Shown here: positions 51,481 through 62,374 of the stretch, in pieces
Layout: each line of letters opens with the position of its first letter
Numbering within the stretch: position 1 is the first letter of the stretch
DNA from: Xiphophorus maculatus
Taxonomy: Eukaryota; Chordata; Actinopteri; Cyprinodontiformes; Poeciliidae
Direction: 5' to 3'
Length of the DNA stretch: 64,000 nucleotides
Assembly: GCF_002775205.1 (NCBI RefSeq)
Contig: NC_036450.1
Location: 11,923,479-11,987,478, forward strand
Notes under the pieces: generated by a model
What the model was told of the DNA's origin: nothing
Databases searched by the model: none
What the model saw: the letters and a program-made list of their open reading frames with translations, nothing else
Made by a program: the position numbers and the translations under genes

Positions 51481-52309
51481 CATGTCAATTCTTGGTCTTT
51501 GAGCCAAACAATCCACACCCTGCAAATGTGATCTCAACTACTATTGCAAAAGGCAAATCTGTGCACAAAACATGGACTTTGATGAACTGCAAAACAGTCA
51601 GTAGACTAGAAAATGTCTACTTTGTCCTACAGGGAAGTTAAGACAAATGTGTTTGTTCTTTAGCGTTAATAAATGTATCTTTTTTATCTAAAGAATTCCC
51701 ATTTAGATTTTTTTGCGACATCTAGGAAATCTATTGACCAGAAAAGAAAATGCATGAATATTCTGTCTTATAGGGTCACTAAATTTTACATCCCCAAATC
51801 TTGAACTAATTGACAACTTGTAGTTAATCTTCATAAAGCAATTGAAAGGTAGCAAACTGTGATCAACATAAAACACTAATAAGAAAATAATGGATTATTA
51901 TCAGTTGTGAAGCAAGTTTTTTTTTTTTTAATAAAAGATCAACATTAAAAAGTCATTAGCCATAGCTGTACAAACAAAGTCGTGGAGACAAATGGCAAAA
52001 ACGTGTTTCCTGCTCACAGGAAATGTGTTTTTGCCATTTGTCTCCACGATCTTCTGCTTATGGACAGTACAGTACCCATTACTCGTAACATGGGAAACAT
52101 ATCTTGTTATGAGTAAAATCATTTGCCAATGGAACAAGTACTTTTTCATCAATATTAAGGAATAATTACTATTGAGAAGAAAAAAAACAACCCTCTGTAT
52201 CTTGCTAAAAAGTTACTTTTAAGTTAGCTTTGTTTTATTTCAAGTGTGCTAAGATATTTGCACTAGAATCTAGACCAAAAATACTTGGTAATATAACAGT
52301 TATGGGGCT

Positions 52310-53469
52310 AGGCAGCTAACTGTGGCTACAAAAGCAGCACCAGAAGATTGTTCTTTAAAATAAGAGCCCGAGTTGTGAATGAAAAACAGGAGGCAGTGCT
52401 TTTAATTTTGGGGTATATACACTAGTGATTTGAATAAAAACAGACAATTAAAGTAGCACAATGAGAGACAAGAATGAATTAATTCCAAAATCATAAAGTC
52501 CATTGTCCTTTTGCTAGCTCGACGTCTTCAGATCCAGATGAGGATCTGGCCCAACAGGAGAAAAAAACCCCGACCTAAAAGGTCAGAAAAATCCATTAAG
52601 TGTTTTATCAAAACACAAACAATTATGTACAAACATATAAAAGGAAATAAATATAAAATTTGGACATTTGGTTTATGCATGTTAAATGCAAATTCAATTA
52701 TTAAATTTATAATAATTTTGACAAGATCAAACATTTCAATAATCAGGTTACAAATTAACCATAATTTAAATAAAGTAAAACAAAAAGTGTATCAATCAAT
52801 CATATATCAAGCTTATCAATTTAAAGTTATCATTCAAAAGTTAAAGTGCACTTTCAAAATATCAATCAAGAAAAATAAAATAAATTGTCAAATACTCAAG
52901 TAGAGCGAGAGAAAAAAACAAAAATATATTTAATAAATAAATATACTGCGCAATATCAAACTTAAAAGTGTAGCTACATTCCGTTCTGATCAATTTCACC
53001 GTCATTTTAAAGTGCCAGAACACGCACAAAATCAGCAAACAAGCTACCTCTCCAAAGAGAGTGGGCCGTACTTAACCACAATCAGCTGTGACAGAATCCA
53101 GGTGACGTTCCAGGAAGTGATGGCCATCTGACGTCAGACTTCTAGGCGTGTACCGAGTAAAAAGGGGGCGTGTCAGATGAAGCTGCTTGTATCGCCTTGC
53201 TGAAAACCGCGTGACTGACAACAAGCTATGCCTCACATTGCATGGGTCACGTGACTGCTTCAGTTTGAGTGTCGGTTTTCAAAATAAAAGCATGATGAGC
53301 CGTGCAACTTCATGGGTTGATGTATTTGATCGCGCGTCAGAGGAGTATTTGTTTTCAGCAGTGGCCGAAATAAAAGGAACCTTGACCAACATAGTTCATG
53401 TGTATTATTAGTTGTGATGATGGCACTCTTCAAAATGTAATGTTTGTTACCGGTTATCTCAATTTTTGA
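52310..53469. other. inserted DNA in unit B, unassigned
   Basis: Unit A has no counterpart. It includes an AT-rich part (52600-52960) and a higher-GC part (53000-53430) with a TGACGTCA palindrome at 53129-53136. No gene is supported. Confidence 0.45.
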
Positions 53470-53575
53470 TTATGGTATATTTTATGATTTTATATTTGTG
53501 TGTTTTTATTATGTAAAGCACTTTGAAACTGCATTGTTGCTGGAATTTGCTACACAAATAAACTTGATTGAAATG
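53470..53575 (+). repeat. LINE-tail type dispersed repeat fragment
   Basis: agcactttgaaactgcattg, then gctacacaaataaacttgat, is the reverse complement, with differences, of the repeat at 23114-23178. It is the 3' end form of a common teleost repeat. Confidence 0.6.
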
Positions 53576-53824
53576 GAGCCAGCAAGAGGAAAAACATCTG
53601 ACATCTGAATACTTTGAGATGATCGCTCACAAGATTCTTAAATAAAAATAATTAACCACTTCACCTCAAAAATTCTCACCTCCTTGAAATTTCCACTATT
53701 TCTTTACTCTGCAAAGATAGGCTATTTGTGTAATTCAGACTATGCAGTTTTCCATCAGCAACAATTGTTGCTCAGTATAAAACCAACATTTTCACTAACA
53801 TAATCATAATAAAATGTATTAATT

Positions 53825-53945
53825 CTACGGATGCTCCGATCAGGTTTATTGCTGCCGATTCCGATTCCGATACCGATACCGATCACCCATGAGGTCGATC
53901 TCTGCCGATCACCTGAATTGGTTGTTTAATTTTGCATTAGTTATA
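53825..53945. repeat. dispersed repeat rich in CCGATNCCGAT
   Basis: ggatgctccgatcaggttta followed by repeated ccgattccgata units is a familiar fish repeat head, usually attributed to hAT-like non-autonomous elements. The ends are not clear. Confidence 0.5.
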
Positions 53946-54278
53946 AATGATATTATGTGATCTGGCAAAATGAAAAAATTATCTGGTAATAAATTCACCT
54001 AATTAACGTAAACATGCAACATACTTACAGGCACGATACAACAGCTACTCAGTCAAAAGAACAACTGAAAAACCTGCAACCAGTTAAACATTTAACAGTA
54101 ACGTTCTCTGTACCATAAATTATACATGAGTCAAATAAGTCTCACAGCACTTATTATATCAAATAATGTCTAGTAAAAGAAGAAACATTCCTTCAAAGTC
54201 AAATGCAGATTACATCAAAATAAATAATCCTAAATTACTAAATCCAAACTGCCTGAGAGCGGCTAGCTGATTAATGCA

Positions 54279-54455
54279 GGTTCTGCTTCTCTGGCCTCAG
54301 CTCTGACCTCCAACCCCTCCCATCTCAAAGAGTTGGACCTGAGCTACAATCATCCAGGAGACTCAGGAGTGAAGCTGCTGTCGGCTGGACTGAAGGATCC
54401 ACACTGGAGACTGGAAGCTCTCGGGTATGGAGGAACCTGCTGCAGGAGCAGAGAA
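54279..54455 (+). pseudogene. orphan NLR leucine-rich-repeat exon fragment
   Basis: The frame reads [20 protein letters not shown], then [15 protein letters not shown] and [13 protein letters not shown]. This is the stereotyped terminal LRR of the large fish NLRC3/NLRP-like (FISNA-NACHT) receptor family. Only one repeat is present. The upstream conserved text is degraded (GSASLASAL), the downstream frame runs into unrelated codons, and no NACHT or other LRR exon lies in the window. It is best read as a transposed or duplicated exon remnant inside unit B. Confidence 0.75.
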
Positions 54456-54889
54456 GGTCTGATAGAGGAGGAAGAGGGAGAAATGTCTTTAGTCAGTCTG
54501 CTGGGAAACATTTAGTTTGAAGCTAAATATTAGCTAATATTTCCATGTTTGCTGCTGAAAGAGACCGATGGTCTGACCAAAAGAGAATTTTTGAAGAATT
54601 TTAGTTTTTCAGGAGGCAAATCAAAACTCAAAGAATATTGTCTGCCCCAACAAGCACTGCACTCCAAATACACTAAAACAAATGTCTATCGTTCTCCATT
54701 CACTCACTGTGTACAGCAACAGATTTTTGCTCAACAATAAAAAAGCTAATTGTAGGCACACCCCCACAGACATGGCACTAACAGATGACATGCCCACATA
54801 TACAACATGAAGATTCCTGAATAACTGCAGGGAAACATCACCAGACATCCACTCTGCAGTTTGCCTCCAATCGTGTCACTCCCACGCAG

Positions 54890-54931
54890 TAGGTGGGTGT
54901 GGTCTTCACTGACTGGTTGAACATAATAAAG
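54890..54931 (+). promoter_or_regulatory. cystatin B promoter motifs
   Basis: The conserved CACCC-type box ggtgggtgtggtc is followed by cataataaag, a TATA-like element. The presumed start region (attcactcagagaac) lies about 30 bp downstream. Confidence 0.45.
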
Positions 54932-55202
54932 TCTGAATGCTGACACACACACATTCACTCAGAGAACACAGAAGCCGTTTCACTCTTCCTCTGCTCCATT
55001 TTCCCCCATCTGAAGAAACACCTATAAGGTTGGTGTTGGACATTTTACAGTTAGTAATCAATATTTAACTGTTTTTCTTCTGTTCTGTTGTATTTAATGG
55101 TTTCTTTTTTATGTTTTGTTCCTTTAAAATGGACGTGGACTTTTCAGTATCTTGGGAAGTTCTTGGGATCGTCTGTAGCTGACAAGTTGTTGGAAAGCAA
55201 AT

Positions 55203-55290
55203 ATGTCTCTGCCATTGTCCTTGCTGATATGTCTGTCAGTCTTCCAGCTGTGTTTGGGAGCTCAGCCTGTGGAGGAAGTCATTACACAAA
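55203..55290 (+). CDS. cystatin B exon 1 (signal peptide)
   Basis: 88 nt ending CAQ-type codon plus one base before gtaaga (phase 1). The first 22 codons equal those of copy A. The last seven, which begin the mature chain, differ at most positions (PVEEVITQ against PEKRHIKE). Confidence 0.87.
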
Positions 55291-57236
55291 GTAAGAAGAG
55301 ATATGAATGCAATGTGTCCTGAATAGACATGTTTAATTTTGAAACATAATATAGTGTGAAAAATGTAAACATATCAAAACAAAGTTTAGAGTTTGATGAG
55401 TTTCAACTGTTCAGCCATGAAAATCATTGCCAACAGTCGAGAAACAAATCAAACATCAAAAGGTAACTTTGTGGTTTCATGTAAACATTCTGACACATCG
55501 TCAAATGTAAGAGCTAACTTACTAAATCATGTTTTCTCTTTCTTTTTTTAAAAGAACAAACTGTATTAGATAACAAAGAAGCTAGTTTGTTTCCATCAGT
55601 CTGTGAAACCCTTTCGTGATCACAGAGAATCTAAGTTAATGGTAACAAAATTGTCTTTAAATTTAAAGACAATAATATGATTCTGCAAAAAGAAAGGACC
55701 TGTTGTTCTAAAACTGTGTGGCTTGCTGACTTCATGGTCAAATACATTGTGTGTTTGTGGACTTATTCCACAGCTGATGACTCCTCACTGCAGTACGGTT
55801 GAGTACAGTGAGTCAGAAGTTTTGCCTCAGCTACAAATCAGATTAATTTATCATTGTCAAAGTGCTGTGTATTTTGGCAGATGGGACGCTAGTTTTGGAA
55901 AAAGGAAATAAGATGGTGCAGCTAATTAGCAGGACTTTAAATTGTATGTATGAAGGGTTCCTTTTTGGTAGTCTAATACCTTACCATGTCTTAATAGGTT
56001 TGGGATTTTACTTTAGTGGAATCACATATGATTTGTGCAGTTAATCAAATTCAAATCCAAAATAAAGCTTTATGAAATGTCTTGTTTGCTTCTTTGTTCC
56101 AAAGTTCTGATTAGCAAAAGTGCTGAATAAAGAAGTACAAAGTTGGATGTGATCAACACCCAGTTCTTCAGATTGCCATTAGTCATGAGAATTTGTTTTG
56201 GACTGGGTGGGGATGGAACATACAAGAGCTGCTAGCTGCCAGTACAAACAAGTCCTTCCACCTTTAAGAAGGTGGAAGTCACAAGAATTGTGTGAATTTG
56301 AAATAATCATGTCAACACCAGTTATATGTATGAGAGAATTCACAACATGAATAAAAAAAGTGGTAAAATCAATGGAAAAAATACTCACAGGATCCAATCA
56401 AAACACTCCACTAGAAAATTTACAATTCTCCTGTAGCTCTGATGGTTTGTTTATGGTTGTTGTCCTGCTGTAAGGAGATCATTTTAAATTTCCTATTTCA
56501 TTGTGTAAAAGAGATTCTATGATGTGAAATAAAGCCACTGCACTGCTGGTCACAATGGGCAGAATGCTGAGAATCCTTCTTGCCCTTTCTTTGACCCTAC
56601 AAACTGATTCAAGCTTGATAGTTTTTGTTTCTATTCTGTGATCTTTTTTAAAATTTTTTTTTATTTTTACTGATATACTTTATGTTACAGTCGACATACC
56701 TTTGTCTTTCAGAAAAAGTGCATCTTTTAGGGGCTTGGACAGAAAGACTTCCTGAGTCGAAAGATGTTCAGAAGGCGGCTCAATATGCTGTAGAAATGTT
56801 CAACAAAAATTCAAAGGACGAGGTGTTGTTCAAGCTGGTCTCAATTAACAGTGCTAAGTCCCAGGTTGGACTGATTTTCCTTAAAACAATATAATGTACC
56901 CTATTAAAACATACTTATAATCACTGTTTTATCTGGTTCTATCTGCAGGTAACCAATAGGATCAACTTTAAAATCGACGCAATCCTCGGAAGAACCAAAT
57001 GTCCTATGATGGAAAACCTTGACTTGAAAAGCTGCATTTTGGATGAAGAGGTAAATCTGTTCACCCTCTGTTCTTTATAGAACCATTAAGAAAATGTATC
57101 AATTTCCATTCAACACATATTGTCGTCTTCTCTTTCACAGCAACTACAGTGCCAGTTTGTTGTGACTTTAGACCCCGGCAACGAGGAACATGAGCTGAAA
57201 ACCAAGAAATGCCATGAAGTTGCAAAGAAGGCTTAA
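55203..57236 (+). CDS. type-2 cystatin-like secreted protein, copy B (near-neutral)
   Basis: Four exons (55203-55290, 56713-56864, 56949-57050, 57141-57236) join in phases 1, 0 and 0 to 145 residues. The signal peptide core is identical to copy A. The mature chain reads [20 protein letters not shown], then [12 protein letters not shown], with cysteines at 98, 109, 118 and 138 in cystatin spacing. Introns fall after SAKSQ and after LDEE, the classical cystatin sites. The first loop is QVTNR: Gln80 and Val81 are kept but the Gly of QxVxG is Arg. PW is replaced by DPGN. About 19 basic and 19 acidic residues make it nearly neutral. Likely secreted; the inhibitory role is doubtful and the true target is unknown. 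Confidence 0.87.
56713..56864 (+). CDS. cystatin B exon 2
   Basis: 152 nt after acceptor tttgtctttcag. A second acceptor, catcttttag, ends at 56730 and would shorten the exon by exactly 18 nt in frame. That second site is the one copy A must use. Confidence 0.85.
56949..57050 (+). CDS. cystatin B exon 3
   Basis: 102 nt encoding [18 protein letters not shown] through [15 protein letters not shown] is close to the VELGRTTC of canonical cystatins. Confidence 0.87.
57141..57236 (+). CDS. cystatin B exon 4 and stop
   Basis: 96 nt encoding [20 protein letters not shown] through CHEVAKKA and TAA. Confidence 0.87.
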   Translation, partial: QLQCQFVVTLDPGNEEHELKTKKCHEVAKKA

Positions 57237-57381
57237 TTCTTTTTTACAGTGTCAAGATAACCTGAGATCATCCCATTATTTCCATGCTGGAGATTTTAGG
57301 TTAACAGTCACAATACATTAAGTTACATTTATAATTAATTACACAAAGTAGCATCTATAACTAGGGGTAAAATCAAACTTC

Positions 57382-57387
57382 AATAAA
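57382..57387 (+). terminator. cystatin B polyadenylation signal
   Basis: AATAAA about 145 nt past the stop with a GT-rich stretch just downstream, as in copy A. Confidence 0.7.
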
Positions 57388-57601
57388 ATCAGTGAGGTTT
57401 GTGTGTTTCCTTTGTGTCATTCAAACTTTACTTTTAAATTATATTTCCGTTTGTATTTAATCAAAAGAAATCATAGTCAGGCAGAGAGAGAGAGATAGTT
57501 GCCACGCCATGACACAGGAACAGCAGGCTTTCTGATAAGATGAAGAAAGTCTCCAGCCTGAAGATTTATAAAAACAAATGAGACTATTCCTTATTTCAAT
57601 G

Positions 57602-58477
57602 TGTAACATAGTTAAAATGATTCAGGTTAAATCCTGATAAAATGCACCATCTGCTGGTTAAACGGGGTATTGCATTCACCCTAGAAAGAGCGGGGTATTA
57701 CGGGTAATCCTCAGAGCCATGAGGATCACTGTCGAGGTAACGTGTCTCTGCGATGTGATAAAGAAATATTATTTATAAAATATGTGTATGGTTTTCGTTT
57801 TTGCATATTATTGAAATATGCTTAATTCATGTTATGCTAGCTTTGCTATTATATTGTTTTTGTTGCGTTATAGACATGTTTAGTTCGTGTGAAAGTGTGG
57901 CGGGATTTTCCCACGCGGTAACATTATGGCTCCTCCTTGCAGGAGTCTTTCATGCCAGAGACTGACTTTACCTCGGTGCCCATGTGTGAAATGCAGGTAT
58001 GTTTCACTAAATCTCTGTAGCAGATGGCTAATATAAGGCAGTTTTATATTAATAGTTTTATATAGATATGGTTAATGTTTTTGCATTGTTCCAAGATGCA
58101 AGTTTGTATAAGCTAAAATATAAAAATGGCATCTAGTAAATAAAATGTCAGCATTTTATTTTATTTTTCAGAGCGTTTTAATTAATTGTGTTACTTTCTT
58201 TAAAAAGGACACTCACTGGTTGTTCCTTTGATGTAAACCAAATCCACTATACAATCACTGTAATTTTCAATTATTTTATTTTGGTTACTGTATGATGGGT
58301 AATCCTGAGAGCCATGAGGATCACTGTCGAGGAGTCTTTCATGCCAGAGACTGACTTTACCTCGGTGCCCATGTGTGAAATGCAGGTGGAGAATTAAAGA
58401 AAACAACTGATGCCAGATTGAGTTCCTTGTCGTTCATTTCTGCACCAAGAGAAGCCACCAGAACCGCATAGGCCACA
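57602..58477 (+). mobile_element. 876-bp solo-LTR-like insertion with 4-bp target duplication
   Basis: Comparison with unit A shows a clean insertion. A reads ttcaatgcaagaaag; B reads ttcaatg, then tgtaacatag...aggccaca, then aatgcaagaaag. The ends are TG...CA and the duplication is aatg (57598-57601 and 58478-58481), as for an LTR retroelement reduced to one LTR. It codes for no retroviral protein. Inside are two copies of a short sequence, one with a GT-AG intron (57737-57942) and one without it (58300-58385). The orientation is given by that intron. Confidence 0.7.
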
Positions 58478-58481
58478 AATG

Positions 58482-61133
58482 CAAGAAAGTTTTAAAGAAA
58501 AAAGTCTAAACAAATTGAGTATTTGAATAAAACTGAAAGCAAAAATACTTATACTGATAATGTTTTCTCTTGAAAGAATGAACAACTGTAACTTTAGTTT
58601 CAAACAATAAGAATATTGGATGATTCCTGTTTTCTTGTCAGAAGAACACCTATAATTACTCACATGATGATTATAATAAAAGTAACTAATAAAGCATGGT
58701 TAGCATAATATTATAAATGACTATATGACTATATATATATATGACTGCTAAATCAGAAGCTAGAGAGGTTATAGATGTGATTTTGATAATGAACTTTAAA
58801 TGATGTAAAATGTGTAACTGAAATTAGAGATCACTGATGTTGTGTTGGAGGTAGATAGCAGGTGAAGGTATTAGGGAAAATAGGAAATAAAAGAAGAGCA
58901 GAGATGACCAACACCTCAGAGTTAGCTGATTTGGATTTTGATTGTTGCAACTCAAACTGTTGAAAGAAAAAGGTGGAAAACATTTCATAGATTGCTTTTA
59001 GCCCAAAACTATATGTAAAACAACACCCTTGGGACTCGCCGAAGTCACTAAACCCAACCTGGTTCAGTAACAAGTGCAGGTTGTAACAAAGACAAGGAAT
59101 GACAGTTAACGTGTGTGGTCTGTGAAACTAGCTGTATGCAGGCTGCTCAGTCTGACTAACTCACAGGGGGAAAAAAGGTGAGGCACCTGGATGGAGGTCG
59201 TCAGGAACCAGGTGAGTTTTTCTCGACAGGCCAGTTTAAACAGATTTTACCTCAGTTCTGGAAAGGGAAGTATCCAGCAGATTTTGATTTGTGATTGGTT
59301 TTAAGAAACCTTTAAGACACACCCTAACATGTTGCACCTAATTAAATGGAAATAGTAAAACTGGGTGCAGATAATTTTTTTGGGAGAACAATCAAAAGCT
59401 CATACATTTAGCTTTTATAACTGTTGGTAAATAAGGATTAAATAAACGTTGATCTAACCTTTATCTGGTTTTTGTGACTTTTTTGTACAATTGTAGTGTT
59501 TATTTTAACACTACCCTAACCCATTGATGGTGCAATAATACTCCCCCAACCAAATAACACCAACAACAACAAAATCCTAGATAAAAGGGATCGAGACTGG
59601 CAGCTTCTGAGAATATCAAGATCTGAAATATTTCGACATATCAAACAGTAACAATTGTGTGTGATGGAATCTCAGAACTGGTACAACCGTGGTTGTGAAA
59701 TGATACAAAGTGGATATTTGAAAAGAAAGTTAAACATCTCCAAGACAGTGTTCATCCTTCAAGCCAATCTGAACCACCAATAAAGGACCCCAGATTTGTC
59801 TTGGGCTTTTACATTTTCAAAATTTCTGGAATTATTACCCCAACTTCAATTAGGCGCAATAAAATTAATATTTCAGACCAAATCTTATTCATAGTGAACT
59901 TCTTCTGTTGTTTCTAAGATCAAAAACAAAAGGACAGCACAAGAAACAGGAAAAATATGATTTTAGTCATGGAGATTCTTTTCAGATGTTCATCACCTAA
60001 ATCAGCGTCTCTGGATCTTTACCAGAACGTAAAGCCACACTGTATTTTTCCATTTCTCACAGAAGAGTGAGCTCCTGATTCCATGTTTAAATATCTATCT
60101 GGTTTCATGGTGACTAAATATAATTCATATTGGTTAAAATGTTGGGGGAAAATTATCCTCACTGTTTTATAACATGAGGTTGTCGGGCAGGCAGTTTTAA
60201 AATTGTTTCTCTTTGTTGCTCAATGGATACTTTTCAGATTTCTACTTTAAAAGTTCTGGAAGACCATATCTGTTTTCTTTCCACTTTATCTTTCCACTTT
60301 TGCTACTTTGTGAATAAATTGCTTAAACTCCCAACGTCACACTGTAGTTTGTTACTGTGATGTGATTAAACCTGTAAATGTTCCACAGATGTTAATGCAA
60401 GATTAACTATGTGGACAGAAGGAAGTGCTGCGGTATCTATGAAAATGTTAAGGCATTGTGGAAGTAAAAATACTTTGAACAAATACAAATCAGCAAATGT
60501 TTTCATTACAACAAAATACACAAACAGATTTGTGATGTTTGGTACGTTACAGTCTTACACTGACAATGTTTACCTCATTTCAGCATTTATCTACTCTACT
60601 TGTTTTACCGTTTGACTTTTAATGGCCTCTAAGCTTGTGAAACACAAATACATAATACATGAAATGAATCATATATTTTATTTTACCAGACAGAGATGTG
60701 AAACCTTCTAAATTCCACACAAATTTTTAATGAAATTTTTATGACACCTAATCTTCATCTGTTCTACCTGATAAATACTGACCGATTCTAATATAAATTT
60801 GTGGTGTGCTATCTGTATTTAAACTTAGAGAAGTAACAACACAAAAAGGTTATATTTGTCACTTTTTAATTCAGCAAGTCTCTGAAATAAACATATTTGC
60901 AACAAAATGTATGACTGAATACTTCACAGTTTTTCTTAAAAAAAACCTCAAGTTTATGGAAAAGAGCTGTAAATTTTAATTGTTCTTTAGGACAAAACAG
61001 AATTCTGTGCAGTATCATATGTGTTTTTTTATGTTTTTTTCCAAACTCTTTTTCATAGCCTAAATGTTATGAAACAATATGTTGTTCAAATGTTTAGAGT
61101 TCCTCAGAGATACTTTTTCTTCCTTTCAAATGT
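58482..61133. other. downstream flank of cystatin B
   Basis: Continues the unit A/B similarity in patches (58482-58960, 59445-59545, 60100-60400). The rest is specific to unit B. No gene seen. Confidence 0.55.
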
Positions 61134-61856
61134 AGGTTAAAATGATGTCTGGCCCCACCAAGATGCCAACAAATGTAATTGCACCTTTAAGCACATCTGT
61201 GACAGACAGATGAAAATATTAATGCAGTGTCGATGCAGCACTTGTAAAGTTAAGGATTTTTAACGTAGCTCCCATTAAATTTCATTCTACTTAATTTTAG
61301 ATGGTTTCCCGACATTTGAATGTTTAATCAAGATGACCCAACATGTCAATTCTTGGTTTTGAGCAAAACAATCCACACCCGGCAAATGTGATCTCAACTA
61401 CTATTGAAAAAAGTTATAACTGTGCTACAAAGGTGGACTTTGATCTGCAGGCTTTCTACTGTCAGTACACTAGTACATTCCCACTACTTTGTCCTAGAGA
61501 GAAGTTAAGACAGATGCGTTTGTTCTTTAGCATTTATAAATGTACCTTTTGTCTAAAGAATTCCCATTTAGACTTTTTGGCAATGGCAACAATAGGTTTT
61601 CTACACACATGAAATGCGTTTTTGCCACTTGCCTCCAAAATTTTGTGCTTTTGGACAATACCCATTGCTCATGACATGCCCAGACATGCCCACATATACA
61701 ACATGAAGTTTCCTGAATAACTGCAGCAGGGAAACATCACCAGACATCCACTTTGCAGTTTGCCTCCAATGCTCACCAAGGCTGCTCATGGCTTAGAAGT
61801 ATGCATGGTGTCACTCCTAGGCAGTAGGTGGGTGTGGTCTTCACTGACTGGTTGAA

Positions 61857-61908
61857 CATAATAAAGTCTGAATGCTGACACACACACACACACACACGCA
61901 CACACACA
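61857..61908 (+). promoter_or_regulatory. cystatin C TATA-like element and expanded CA repeat
   Basis: cataataaag at 61857-61866 is followed by a CA tract of about 30 bases (61879-61908). Copies A and B have only a few CA units at this place, so the spacing between TATA-like element and start region is about 18-20 bp longer in C. Confidence 0.5.
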
Positions 61909-62155
61909 TTCACTCAGAGAACACAAAAGCTGTTTCACTCTTCCTTTGCATTTTCCCCCAGCTGAAGAAACATCTATAAGGTTGGTGTTGGACTTTTTAC
62001 AGTTGTAATCAATATCTAACTGTTTTTCTTCTGTTCTGTTGTATTTAATAGTTTCTTTTATTCATGTTTCATTCCTTTAAAATGGACCTGGACTCATCAG
62101 AATCTTGCAAATGTCCTGGGAACGTCTGTAGCTGACAAGTTGTTGGAAAGCAAAT

Positions 62156-62243
62156 ATGTCTCTGCCATTGTCCTTGCTGATATGTCTGTCAGTCTTCCAG
62201 CTGTGTTTGGGAGCTCAGCCTGAGAAGAGATTCCTTACAAAAC
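62156..62243 (+). CDS. cystatin-like copy C, exon 1 only
   Basis: Same 22-codon signal peptide as A and B, then PEKRFLTK and one base before gtaagt (phase 1). The exon is intact. No exon 2, 3 or 4 follows in the remaining 1.75 kb, although copies A and B need only 1.4-1.65 kb to exon 2. Similarity to their intron stops at about 62374. Either intron 1 has received an insertion and the gene continues beyond the window, or the copy is a truncated pseudogene. Confidence 0.6.
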
Positions 62244-62374
62244 GTAAGTAGAGATATAGATGCAATGTGTTCTGAATAGACCTGTTTAGTTATGTAACAC
62301 AATAAAGTGGTGAAATGTAAGCATTTCAAAACTAAGTTTAGAGTTTGATGAGTTTTACCTGTTCAGCCATGAAC

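Larger units (their letters stand above)
51055..61130. repeat. tandem duplication unit B (cystatin B)
   Basis: It starts at gtaggttaaaatgatgtctg (51055) and ends where the same motif recurs at about 61134. It is longer than unit A because of insertions at about 52310-54700 and at 57602-58477. Confidence 0.75.
61134..62374. repeat. tandem duplication unit C (cystatin C, truncated)
   Basis: Matches the first part of unit B but with a compressed upstream region (51055-51720 against 61134-61600, then promoter and exon 1). Similarity to A and B stops about 130 bp into intron 1, near 62374. Confidence 0.75.
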
